This document shows, piece after piece, positions 9,701-17,567 of a DNA stretch of 45,825 nucleotides. The notes under the pieces were generated by a model, which worked only from the letters and a program-made list of their open reading frames with translations, was not told the DNA's origin and made no database searches. The DNA is taken from contig CALZHR010000060.1 in assembly GCA_945787335.1 (NCBI GenBank), forward strand, positions 1 to 45,825. The letters run 5' to 3'. Source of the DNA: an uncultured Desulfuromonadales bacterium (lineage in GTDB: Bacteria; Desulfobacterota; Desulfuromonadia; Desulfuromonadales; Geopsychrobacteraceae). The translations under genes and the position numbers were made by a program. Position 1 is the stretch's first letter, and every line of letters begins with the position of its first letter.

Positions 9701-10267
9701 AGACCAGGCGTTAAGGGTGATGTCTTGCTTTTCGGCATCATAGAAATGATAGATGCTGATCGTGCTGTTGGTCAGTTTCTCCACTTCGTCAAGAGTGTGG
9801 ATGAGGAGTTCATTCAGGCTGTGTGAGTGAGTAAATTCAAGCAGATTGAGTCTGGACTGATAGAGATTTTTCCTCTGCAGGGATGCTGAGATGTCATGCA
9901 GCGTGACAAAAACCTGATAGGGGGTTTCTTCGTTCTCTCTGAAGAGCGGAATGGCATTGATATTTAACCAGGTAAACCCTTTGTTCAGCGGATTAAAAAC
10001 GCCGGCGATAAAATCAGTGACCCTCTCTCCGGTGCGCAATGCGACCATCGAAGGGTGTAGCTCCGGCGGGAGTTCACTGCCATCCTCTTTGACAACCTTC
10101 CATTCAGGATCTAGCGAGGTTCTCCCCAGGAACTGTTCTCGCGTCAACCCGAACATTTTCAGCGCGGCCGGGTTGACATCGATCAAAGAGCCATTTATCG
10201 CTTGAAAAAAAGCGCCTTGAGCCATGTTGTTGAACAAAACATCATATTGCTGTTTGCCTTCGACCAT
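6716..10267 (-). CDS. Multi-PAS/GAF hybrid sensor histidine kinase
   Basis: Large signalling kinase of 1183 residues with no obvious membrane segment, so probably cytoplasmic. In order: PAS (about 1-130), GAF (about 150-295), then four PAS-like units (starts near 305, 440, 555 and 685), a HisKA dimerisation region with phospho-accepting His near 823 (GGMAHNFNNLLAIM), an HATPase domain ending near 1045 with GTGISDEIREQIFDPFFTTK and GTGMGLSTVLGIV, and a C-terminal receiver with phospho-acceptor Asp near 1110 (DLVITDQTMPGL). The start has AAGGGG upstream. The receiver makes it a hybrid, but no phosphotransfer protein or response regulator lies beside it. The signal is unknown. Confidence 0.93.
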   Translation of the reverse strand: MVEGKQQYDVLFNNMAQGAFFQAINGSLIDVNPAALKMFGLTREQFLGRTSLDPEWKVVKEDGSELPPELHPSMVALRTGERVTDFIAGVFNPLNKGFTWLNINAIPLFRENEETPYQVFVTLHDISASLQRKNLYQSRLNLLEFTHSHSLNELLIHTLDEVEKLTNSTISIYHFYDAEKQDITLNAWSTQTSAHFCHVAQAEGHYPLEKAGVWVDCVRQNRTVVHNDYASLPHRKGMPEGHAKVVRELVVPVKRKGQIVAILGVGNKPVDYTETDISTVTLFADLAWDIAERKRAEQQLQQSEERFRALFEQAGGYCMILDPNTADGIPLIVDANQAACQMHGYTKEEFIGRPVADIDDEEGKRLCLERTREIMTGKPFYVENVHTRKDGTPFHVAVNAQRIAIGDGPPLIFMTEYDITAIKLAEAESQKTNALLAMFMQHSPIYTFIKQVTPTESRVLLASENYEQMIGIPGSQLAGKTMAELFPAELANRITADDWAVVSRGEVLEIEEELNGRIYTSIKFPIQQETGTLLAGYSIDITERKQAEEILRKSEERHRTILQTALDGIWLVDQQGRFIEVNESYCRMSGYAEQELLKMGVSDVENLETVEDIEAHMQQVANDGNAFFVSQHRRKDGSLFDVEVSVQYQADDGGRFVVFLRDISERITAQKQKDYQKRLLERSQELGHIGTWELDIPANVLVWTDENYRIFGVPLETPISYETFLAQVHPEDRDFVDQKWRAALHGFPYDIEHRLLIGDRTKWVREKADIEFDNTGFAQKATGFTQDITDYKLSEQRRQELEAQLRQKTKMEAMGVLAGGMAHNFNNLLAIMLGNLALSRLKLDRNHEAYQKLNDAEAAGLRARDLIQQIMTYSRKAEVKRSPLRLALLIDETRQLLRSTLPSSALLQIVNNAPEAKIVANSTQMQEVLINLCTNAVHAMDGQGEVILTLDRLEISEETRLLRGELTPGQYAKLNIQDTGTGISDEIREQIFDPFFTTKRVGEGTGMGLSTVLGIVEQNEGRINLISSPGQGSTFELYFPLVQAEEDEIERSETTLMAGTERILFLDDEKMLAELGGQMLEEIGYQVTTETNSLKALEMIKADPLQFDLVITDQTMPGLTGIGLIEALKKIRPDLPVILCTGHSTKISAEDTEGLGISAYCQKPFEFVNFSETVRRVLDCKQK

Positions 10268-10626
10268 AGCCGGCCCCTTATGGACAACGCGAAGGAACTC
10301 ATTCAGTTGATGAATGATTGAAATATGTTTTATGCGGTCGAAGACAGAACCCCAGGGCAGCCGTGGATGAATGAAGTATTCTTCTCGTCTGGCGCTGCGC
10401 TAGCATCTGGCGGACGAGAAATCAGATCCTCCGGACTTTCTTGGCGGCGCCGAATCTCCAAACAAACACGCTCCTGCAAAGATATTAACAAAAGCATATT
10501 TGATCACCTAATAAATGATTGATTTTAGGTATGAAACATCGGACGCCAAGACGTTCTAAATTCATTCTCCGGAGCCAAGCCCTTCCTGTTTTTCCATACT
10601 CTAAATTTAGAGCTAAATCTTCATAT
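10268..10626. other. Gene-free spacer between hybrid kinase and lysR
   Basis: I see no supportable gene here. It should carry the kinase promoter on the minus strand and the end of the lysR transcript. An inverted repeat has arms TTCTCGTC (10382-10389) and GACGAGAA (10413-10420). A perfect 14-base palindrome, CTCTAAATTTAGAG, lies at 10599-10612, 14 bases past the lysR stop. It lacks a clear U-tract for a minus-strand terminator. Confidence 0.5.
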
Positions 10627-11493
10627 TCAGTGAGCCCAAGGGACTGTTTTAGAGAAATCGACAAACTTCAAGATTTCAGCCAAGTTTGAGTTGTTTGACC
10701 ATTCAAAGCCAATCTGTCGCTGTGTTTGCACCTCCGTCAATCCGATCTTGGATATAACGGAGGATGAATAATGTTGGGGGATAAAGGCGATTCCGACGCC
10801 AGCCTCGACCAGAGAAATCGCTCTATCGTCCTGGTTGGTTTTGTAGACGACATTCAGACGAACGCCTTTATCTTTCAACAACTGGCCTAAAAAGGATCGG
10901 CTTTCGCAGTGAGTACGTGCGATAAACGGCTCCTTGGCCAGTTCAGAGAGACTGACTGTTTTGCGGCCACTCAAATGATGACCAAGAGGCAAAGCGACAA
11001 CGTATGGCTCGCAGAACAAGACCTCCTGGTAACTCTTTTTTGCTTTTCCCTGGCTGAGCAGCGTCAAGGCGAAATCTATTCGCGCCTCTTTTTGATACCT
11101 CTCTATCTGCTCTTGACTGGCGTCAGTCACATCCAACAATACTTCCGGATTTTCGCGACGATATTGCTCAATCAGGTTTGCCACCTGCCTGATGGAAAGC
11201 GTGTTGATCACCCCAAGCCGCAAGGATCGTTGCACCTCGTGATGTTTCAACTCCGCTTTCGCCTGGGCACATTCAGCCATAATCTGCTTGGCGCGCTTTA
11301 GCAGTTTTCTACCGGATGGCGTGAGTACGACATTCCGCTTGTTGCGGATGAAGAGTTGAACTCCCAGTTCTTCTTCGAGCTTTGAAATCGAGGCAGAGAG
11401 GGCCGGCTGAGAAACAAATGCCCGCTCTGCGCCTCGGGTAAAGCTTTCCGATTCGGCTGCCGCGACGAACTGTTTGAGTTGGTGCAATTCCAT
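10627..11493 (-). CDS. LysR-family transcriptional regulator
   Basis: LTTR of 288 residues. The N-terminal winged helix-turn-helix is MELHQLKQFVAAAESESFTRGAERAFVSQPALSASISKLEEELG, followed by the effector-binding domain from about residue 90 (LRLGVINTLSIRQVANLIEQYRRENPEVLLDV). I chose the ATG at 11493, giving the standard MELHQLKQF start; AAAGG lies upstream, while earlier in-frame ATGs add 11 residues not typical of the family. It is divergently transcribed from the SDR/isomerase/tautomerase operon and is most likely its activator. The inducer is unknown. Confidence 0.9.
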   Translation of the reverse strand: MELHQLKQFVAAAESESFTRGAERAFVSQPALSASISKLEEELGVQLFIRNKRNVVLTPSGRKLLKRAKQIMAECAQAKAELKHHEVQRSLRLGVINTLSIRQVANLIEQYRRENPEVLLDVTDASQEQIERYQKEARIDFALTLLSQGKAKKSYQEVLFCEPYVVALPLGHHLSGRKTVSLSELAKEPFIARTHCESRSFLGQLLKDKGVRLNVVYKTNQDDRAISLVEAGVGIAFIPQHYSSSVISKIGLTEVQTQRQIGFEWSNNSNLAEILKFVDFSKTVPWAH

Positions 11494-11627
11494 GCCATAA
11501 CCTTTGCCTATCATAATTATCATCACAATCGATTTGATTTATAGTAAAGATGAATGATATTTTTTTCAAGACAGCATGATAATCCCATAAATCAGAAGAA
11601 TTTTACTCTGCGGGGAAGGAGGTCGGG
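11494..11627. promoter_or_regulatory. Divergent promoter region, lysR / SDR operon
   Basis: A 134-base A/T-rich gap between divergent starts, the usual place for a LysR-type operator. ATTATCAT at 11516-11523 is mirrored by ATGATAAT at 11576-11583. This spaced inverted pair, and the interrupted AT-rich repeats near 11513, are candidate regulator sites. No strong -35/-10 pair stands out. The assignment is inference from gene arrangement. Confidence 0.45.
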
Positions 11628-12362
11628 ATGACAACCACAAAAGATCAAAAAACAGCTCTCATCGTAGGAGCTGGTGACCATCTCGGAGCCGCTATCGCGA
11701 GACGATTTGGGAGAGAAGGATTTCATATCGTCGCCACCAGAAGAAGGGGAGATTTGTCCAACCTCGTCGAGGAAATAGAGACGTCTGGTTCGCGTGCCTG
11801 TGGTTTCCACTCTGATGCCCGAGATGAACAGCAGGTTGCCGAGCTGATTGAAAAAGTGGAATCGGAAATCGGCCCCATCGATGTTGCCGTGTTCAATGTC
11901 GGTGGCAATGTGCGCTTTGGCATCCTGGAAACAACCGCGCGTGTTTATCGGAAAAGCTGGGAGATGTGTGCTTTTGCAGGATTTCTGGTCGGTCGAGAAG
12001 TTGCCCGTCGCATGTTGCCCAGAAAGAGTGGAACCATCCTGTTTACCGGTGCCTCAGCGAGCCTGCGGGGAGCAGCAGGCTTTGCGGCTTTTGCCGGTGG
12101 CAAACATGCACTGCGAGCCCTTGCGCAAAGCATGGCGAGAGAACTCGGCCCCCAGGGAATCCATGTTGGCCATGTTGTCGTCGACGGATTGATTGAAAAT
12201 CGCTCAACGGAGCAACTGTTCCCGGACCTGGTCGCTTCCAAGCCCGAAGACGGGATTATCCAGCCCGACCATCTGGCGGAGATTTACTGGCAACTGCATA
12301 ATCAGCCCCGCACCGCATGGACTTTTGAGCTGGATGCGAGACCCTATTCCGAGCCCTGGTAA
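11628..12362 (+). CDS. SDR-family oxidoreductase with Phe at the catalytic Tyr position
   Basis: Rossmann-fold short-chain dehydrogenase/reductase of 244 residues. The N-terminal nucleotide-binding motif is ALIVGAGDHLGAAIARRF, the NVGG segment is VFNVGGN, and the Ser motif is ILFTGASASLRG. In the catalytic YxxxK position the sequence reads FAGGK (Phe155, Lys159), so the usual proton-donating Tyr is missing. I believe a group of SDRs with this substitution exists, but function is not set by sequence. A strong GGAGGT ribosome site precedes the ATG. It is the first gene of an operon with the DsbA-fold isomerase and tautomerase genes. Confidence 0.87.
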   Translation: MTTTKDQKTALIVGAGDHLGAAIARRFGREGFHIVATRRRGDLSNLVEEIETSGSRACGFHSDARDEQQVAELIEKVESEIGPIDVAVFNVGGNVRFGILETTARVYRKSWEMCAFAGFLVGREVARRMLPRKSGTILFTGASASLRGAAGFAAFAGGKHALRALAQSMARELGPQGIHVGHVVVDGLIENRSTEQLFPDLVASKPEDGIIQPDHLAEIYWQLHNQPRTAWTFELDARPYSEPW

Positions 12363-12374
12363 AGGAGGAAAGCT

Positions 12375-12962
12375 ATGAACAAAACGGTCGATTTTTACTA
12401 CGACTACGGCAGCGTAAATGCTTATTTTGCCTGGACACAACTGCCAGCACTTTGTGCCAACGCGGGAGCGACTCTGAATTACAAGCCGATGTTGCTTGGT
12501 GGGGTTTTCAAGTCGACAGGCAATACCAGCCCGATGCTCGTTGAGGCCAAGGCGGCTTATCTAAAAAAAGATATTGTCCGCTACGCCGAACACTACGGCG
12601 TCCCCTATGTCATGAATCCCTATTTCCCCGTGAACACTGTCGCCATCATGCGCGGTGCACTCTGGGCCGCAGCGACAGAACACCTGGAACAGTACAACAA
12701 GGCGATGTTCGAAGCGGTCTGGGTCGAGCAGAAAAATATGTCCGATCCTGAAGTTATTGCGCAAGTTTTGAAAAACGCCGGCTTCGCAGCCGAAGCGATT
12801 ATCGAAGCGACCGGGCAGCCGGAGATCAAGCAGGCATTGATCGACGCCACCAATGAGGCCGTCGAGCGCGGTGTTTTCGGCGCGCCGACCATGTTCGTCG
12901 CTGGGCAGATGTTTTTCGGCCAGGATCGCCTGAAGTGGGTGGAAAAGGCGCTTGGCGCTTGA
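12375..12962 (+). CDS. 2-hydroxychromene-2-carboxylate isomerase / DsbA-fold protein
   Basis: A 195-residue thioredoxin-fold protein of the 2-hydroxychromene-2-carboxylate isomerase/kappa-GST family. The N-terminus (VDFYYDYGSVNAYFAW) matches the start of these enzymes, with Ser where DsbA has its CxxC cysteine. Other family segments are YKPMLLGGVFKSTGN, YFPVNTVAIMRGALWAA and VFGAPTMFVAGQMFFGQDRL. Family enzymes use glutathione to isomerise intermediates of aromatic-ring breakdown; whether this one does is inference. AAAGGAGG precedes the start, 12 bases after the SDR stop. Confidence 0.88.
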   Translation: MNKTVDFYYDYGSVNAYFAWTQLPALCANAGATLNYKPMLLGGVFKSTGNTSPMLVEAKAAYLKKDIVRYAEHYGVPYVMNPYFPVNTVAIMRGALWAAATEHLEQYNKAMFEAVWVEQKNMSDPEVIAQVLKNAGFAAEAIIEATGQPEIKQALIDATNEAVERGVFGAPTMFVAGQMFFGQDRLKWVEKALGA

Positions 12963-13053
12963 TGAGTTGAGCGACATTCCGACCTGGCCCGGCAGCTGTT
13001 TCAGAAAAAAGCTGACACCCAAGCCCTCTACCCCTAACGAAAGAGGAGGAGTG

Positions 13054-13452
13054 ATGCCGCACTTACAATTTGAAATCAATCGCAGTCTGAAAAATGAAGA
13101 AATAATATCTTTCTCTGCAGAGGTCCAACAACTTTTCTCCAATACCATGGACACGGGGACCGATCATATCTGCATCTCAATTCGCGAATACAAGACCCAC
13201 AATCTGACGATCGGACGGGTCAAAGATCCGGCAAAAGGTGTCGCTGTGGTCAATGCCGATATTCGGCAGGGTCGAACCATGGAGCAGCGCAGAGCCTTGT
13301 CCCTTGGGTTTATGGATCTGATGCATAAGCATTGGGGAGTCCCGAAAGAGCAGATGTATGTGACCTTGACCGAACATAAGGGGGAAGATTTTCATTTGCT
13401 GGAAAAATACCTGGCGGGTTGGCAGGAAGGGGAAGATCCGCTGGCGGATTAG
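13054..13452 (+). CDS. Tautomerase-superfamily protein
   Basis: A 132-residue tautomerase-fold protein. It begins MPHLQFEINRSL, giving an N-terminal Pro after Met removal, the catalytic base in 4-oxalocrotonate tautomerase and MIF relatives. The two-part fold is suggested by DHICISIREYKTHNLTIG early on and QMYVTLTEHKGEDFHL late. The start at 13054 follows AGAGGAGGA; an in-frame ATG overlapping the previous gene is less likely. It lies 91 bases after the isomerase gene and probably belongs to the same operon. Substrate unknown. Confidence 0.8.
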   Translation: MPHLQFEINRSLKNEEIISFSAEVQQLFSNTMDTGTDHICISIREYKTHNLTIGRVKDPAKGVAVVNADIRQGRTMEQRRALSLGFMDLMHKHWGVPKEQMYVTLTEHKGEDFHLLEKYLAGWQEGEDPLAD

Positions 13453-13791
13453 TTGATAATTCTGCTCGGCTGCTGTGCACAAGGCTCGAATGAAAAAGGT
13501 GAAGTTGATGATCTTTTGCTAGATCCTTAGCAAGAGATCAATCGTCCTGAGCCCAGGGAAGCCGGGGTAAACCCTCGCGCAATCCTTCACGCAGAGGATC
13601 GGCAGATCCACATCCCTCCCTCTTGCGTGGAAAACCCTATCCCCCCTGCGGGGGCAGGGGGATTCGCCTGCTTCGTCACCCGCATCACGCGGGCTCCTGC
13701 GGAGGCTCCCCGACCCTCGCTGACGCGGCCATCCATGGCCGCTTTTCTGACATTCAGTCAGCGCTCGCTTCGCTTCGAATCCCCTTGAAGT
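13453..13791. other. Hairpin-rich non-coding spacer
   Basis: No credible gene is present. Several hairpins follow each other: CCCCCTGC/GCAGGGGG (13642-13661), CCCGC/GCGGG (13679-13693), GCGGCCAT/ATGGCCGC (13725-13742) and CTGAC/GTCAG (13747-13761). The stretch follows the tautomerase gene on plus and the tRNA operon terminator on minus. It may be an intergenic repeat or a structured RNA; there is no direct evidence for transcription. Confidence 0.45.
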
Positions 13792-13840
13792 AAAAAACAG
13801 CAAAGCCCTCCCACTTGCGTGGAAGGGCTTTGCTGTTTTT
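13792..13840 (-). terminator. Intrinsic terminator of the tRNA-Lys/tRNA-Glu operon
   Basis: A long, nearly perfect stem with arms AAACAGCAAAGCCCT and AGGGCTTTGCTGTTT, flanked by A- and T-runs on both sides. It starts directly at the 3' end of tRNA-Glu, so it should end that minus-strand transcript. Its symmetry would let it work for plus-strand transcripts as well. Confidence 0.85.
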
Positions 13841-13917
13841 GGCGTCCCCAGGGGGATTCGAACCCCCGTCGCCGGCGTGAAAGGCCGGTGTCCTGGGCCA
13901 GGCTAGACGATAGGGAC
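13840..13917 (-). tRNA. tRNA-Glu (UUC)
   Basis: The minus strand folds into a full cloverleaf. The acceptor pairs GTCCCTA with TGGGGAC, the anticodon stem CCGGC/GCCGG carries loop CTTTCAC with anticodon TTC, the T-arm is GGGGGTTCGAATCCCCC, and the discriminator is G. The 3' CCA is encoded. It is the second tRNA of a two-gene operon behind tRNA-Lys. The U34 wobble base is of the type modified by MnmE/MnmG and MnmH (mnmH lies at 21.9-22.9 kb). Confidence 0.95.
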
Positions 13918-13972
13918 TTAAAACTTCAAAGTACCTAGCAGGAAATGTCCCTGCAGTTACTGCCTGTATAAA

Positions 13973-14048
13973 TGGTGTGCCGCGTAGGGATCGAACCTAC
14001 GACCATCTGATTAAAAGTCAGATGCTCTACCAACTGAGCTAGCGGCAC
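13973..14048 (-). tRNA. tRNA-Lys (UUU)
   Basis: A complete cloverleaf of 76 bases including encoded CCA. The acceptor is GTGCCGC/GCGGCAC, the D-arm is GCTCAGTTGGTAGAGC, the anticodon loop CTTTTAA has anticodon TTT, and the T-arm is GTAGGTTCGATCCCTAC. It is the promoter-proximal tRNA, with 55 bases to tRNA-Glu. Confidence 0.96.
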
Positions 14049-14061
14049 GCAACGGAGACCT

Positions 14062-14090
14062 TTTATAAAGGAATCATCCTTAGTGGTCAA
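14062..14090 (-). promoter_or_regulatory. Sigma-70 promoter of the tRNA-Lys/tRNA-Glu operon
   Basis: Read on the minus strand: -35 TTGACC, a 17-base spacer, -10 TATAAA. This places the transcription start a few bases before the tRNA-Lys 5' end. It lies just past the purA stop, so the tRNAs have their own promoter. Confidence 0.8.
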
Positions 14091-14100
14091 CCTTTTTTTT

Positions 14101-15465
<1,365 letters not shown>

Positions 15466-16752
15466 TTACAGTTGTAAACCGTTCTCAATCAGTGACTGCC
15501 AGGGCAGCTGCTGAGTCGTTCCATCGGCCAGGCAGCTCAGCTCGACCGGCTGATCCGCTCCGCTGACGACCGCCAGGAAACGGTAATTGAGCTGACGGGC
15601 ATACTCCAGCGCCGCCTCCTGGTCGCGCGGCAGGATGTCGCGGGCCACCGAATACCCCTGCTGGCGCAATTTCGCGGCCAGTTGCTGGGCCGGCCGCAGC
15701 TGACCGGCGGTGGCGTAAATCAACAGATCTGTGCTCGGCTGCACCCGCGCGTCGAGGACCTTATCCAGGGCGAACAGCAGATGCAGCAGGTTGAAGGTAA
15801 AACCTGTGGCCGGGGCATCAAAACCATAGCGACCGGTCAGGTTGTTGTAGCGTCCGCCGCTGCAGACCGCCCGGCCGATGCCGCTCATGAAGGCCTGGAA
15901 GGTGATGCCGGTGTGATAGTTGAGGCCGCGCAGCTCCCCAAGATCGACGGTGACATGCTCGAGCAGTCCGTAAACGTCGAGGACATCGAGGACCTGCGAG
16001 AGGTTGTCGAGGGCCTGGCGCGATCGTTCGCTGCGCGCGACCCTGGCGGCCTTTTCGAGCACCTCACGACCGCCGAACAACCGCGGCAGGGCGAGGATCT
16101 CTTCACGGGCCGCGGCGTCGAGTTCGACATCCTTGAGCAGCAGCTGCAGCTCGGAGCTGTCCTTGCGGGCGATGGCGTCGGCCACCTTGGCGGCCAGCTC
16201 TCCCTCAAGGGGCAAGCCGTCGAGGATGCCGCGGAAAAAATCGACCTGGCCGATATCGATGGTGAACTCTTCGGCGCCGACCGCCTTGAGCGCCTCGATG
16301 GTCATGGCGATCATCTCGGCGTCGGCCTCCGGGCCATCCAGGCCGATCAGTTCGACGCCGGTCTGGAAGATGTCACGGTCCTTGCCGGCCTGCTGCTCGG
16401 CATGGCGCAGCACCCGGCCACTGTAGCTGAGACGCAGCGGCAGCGGCTGCTCGCTCATGCGGGTCGCGGCGATACGGGCGATCTGCGGGGTGATGTCAGG
16501 GGGGAAAGCCAGCAGCCGGCCGCTCTGACGATCGTCGAAACGGAAGCTGCGCCGGCTCAGGCCGGCCCCGAGGCCGATTTCCAGGACATCGAAATATTCC
16601 AGCTGCGGCGGAATCACCGGGCGAAAACCCCAGGCGGCAAAGACCTGCTGAAGCTGCCGCTGCAGGTACTCTGCCTTGGCCGCGTTGAGGGGCAGGAAAT
16701 CCTTCACCCCCTTGGGCAGATCGGTTTCGAGTGAGGAAGCGCTAAAACGCAT
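15466..16752 (-). CDS. hisZ: ATP phosphoribosyltransferase regulatory subunit (HisRS paralogue)
   Basis: HisZ resembles histidyl-tRNA synthetase but lacks its aminoacylation role. It binds the short form of HisG to give active, histidine-regulated ATP phosphoribosyltransferase. The 428 residues have the class II core: LPKGVKDFLPLNAAKAEYLQ, RSFRFDDRQSGRLLAFPPDITPQIARIAA, and LRLSYSGRVLRHAEQQ. The missing C-terminal anticodon-binding domain and the neighbouring purA support HisZ over HisS. The start at 16752 has GGAG 9 bases upstream; an ATG at 16767 is the alternative. The organism should therefore carry a short HisG elsewhere. Confidence 0.88.
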   Translation of the reverse strand: MRFSASSLETDLPKGVKDFLPLNAAKAEYLQRQLQQVFAAWGFRPVIPPQLEYFDVLEIGLGAGLSRRSFRFDDRQSGRLLAFPPDITPQIARIAATRMSEQPLPLRLSYSGRVLRHAEQQAGKDRDIFQTGVELIGLDGPEADAEMIAMTIEALKAVGAEEFTIDIGQVDFFRGILDGLPLEGELAAKVADAIARKDSSELQLLLKDVELDAAAREEILALPRLFGGREVLEKAARVARSERSRQALDNLSQVLDVLDVYGLLEHVTVDLGELRGLNYHTGITFQAFMSGIGRAVCSGGRYNNLTGRYGFDAPATGFTFNLLHLLFALDKVLDARVQPSTDLLIYATAGQLRPAQQLAAKLRQQGYSVARDILPRDQEAALEYARQLNYRFLAVVSGADQPVELSCLADGTTQQLPWQSLIENGLQL

Positions 16753-17015
16753 AACGAATAACTCCATCCGGCAAGACCCTCTGGCCAGCGCCGGCAATGA
16801 TCATGGGCGAAGACCAGATGGCCGAACGCCGCAATCTAGCAACAGTCCGCCCTCGATGTCAAGTTGCCGATCAATTCAGCAAAGCGGGTTATTTCAGGCG
16901 TTTTATTCGCAGCGGCAATGCCTGCGTACGGGATTCGTCCCACCGTCCGGACCAGCCCGAACAGTCTGCGCCGGACGCGCTTGCGTCGCCCACTTCTGAT
17001 TACCGGGGTGAACGG
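16753..17015. other. Gene-free upstream region of hisZ
   Basis: I see no gene here. It contains the upstream region of hisZ-purA (minus) and leads to the promoter of the TPR gene on the plus strand. No clear operator or repeat is visible. Confidence 0.4.
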
Positions 17016-17043
17016 ATGACATTTCATGAACCTGTACTATAAT
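17016..17043 (+). promoter_or_regulatory. Candidate sigma-70 promoter for the TPR gene
   Basis: ATGACA as -35 (one mismatch to TTGACA), a 16-base spacer and a perfect TATAAT -10 box. It lies 80 bases before the ATG at 17124. Confidence 0.6.
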
Positions 17044-17123
17044 AATAAACAAACCAGCCGAACTGCAGACCGGAATCTTCAGCCACCTCCTTGCGAAAAT
17101 ATAGACACTTATCGGGGGGGCAC

Positions 17124-17567
17124 ATGTCCGTCGAAGATTTGTCTGAACAGATTAAAATCGGGCTTTTCGAAGCCAAACGCGACAACACACTGGCCGCCCT
17201 GCTGATCCTGGAGCGCTACTACGACACCACCAGAAATCCCGAGATCATCGCCTGGTACGGCTATTGCCTGGCGAAAGAGCGCAAGTCGGTCCGCGACGGG
17301 CTGAACTGCTGCCTTAAGGCTTTGCAGCTCGATCCACGCTTGAGCAGCGCTTATTTATGCATGGGCAAAATCTACCTGATGGCGGGCAAAAAGAAGAGCG
17401 CCATGAAGGCCTTCAACCGCGGCCTGACCTACGGGCAGAACCCGGCATTGTTCAAGGAACTGAAAAAGCTCGGCACCCGCAAGCGACCGGTCTTCCCGTT
17501 TATGGATCGCGACAACCCGCTGAACATCTACTCGGGCCGCCTGCTCAGCAAACTGCACCTGCGCTGA
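17124..17567 (+). CDS. Small TPR-like protein
   Basis: A cytoplasmic protein of 147 residues with tetratricopeptide-like helices. The clearest unit is SSAYLCMGKIYLMAGKKKSAMKAFNRGL, with an earlier one around NPEIIAWYGYCLAKERKSVRDGLNCCLKALQLDP. There is no signal peptide. It is probably a protein-interaction adaptor; the partner is unknown. The start at 17124 follows a run of G (17114-17120), a poor but possible ribosome site. Its stop ends at 17567, and the opposing pepA stop begins at 17568. Confidence 0.75.
   Translation: MSVEDLSEQIKIGLFEAKRDNTLAALLILERYYDTTRNPEIIAWYGYCLAKERKSVRDGLNCCLKALQLDPRLSSAYLCMGKIYLMAGKKKSAMKAFNRGLTYGQNPALFKELKKLGTRKRPVFPFMDRDNPLNIYSGRLLSKLHLR

Noticed and set aside
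10325-10522. Plus-strand frame of 65 codons in the kinase-lysR gap
   Set aside because: No ribosome site, no recognisable motif, and the region contains an inverted repeat. There is not enough to call a gene.
10599-10612. CTCTAAATTTAGAG as the lysR terminator
   Set aside because: A perfect palindrome without a loop and with no T-run on the minus strand. It would make a weak hairpin; an accidental or operator role is as likely.
13519-13803. Minus-strand frame of 94 codons beside the tRNA operon
   Set aside because: It runs through four hairpins and the tRNA terminator, has an Arg/Gly/Pro-rich composition and no good ribosome site. I treat the region as non-coding.
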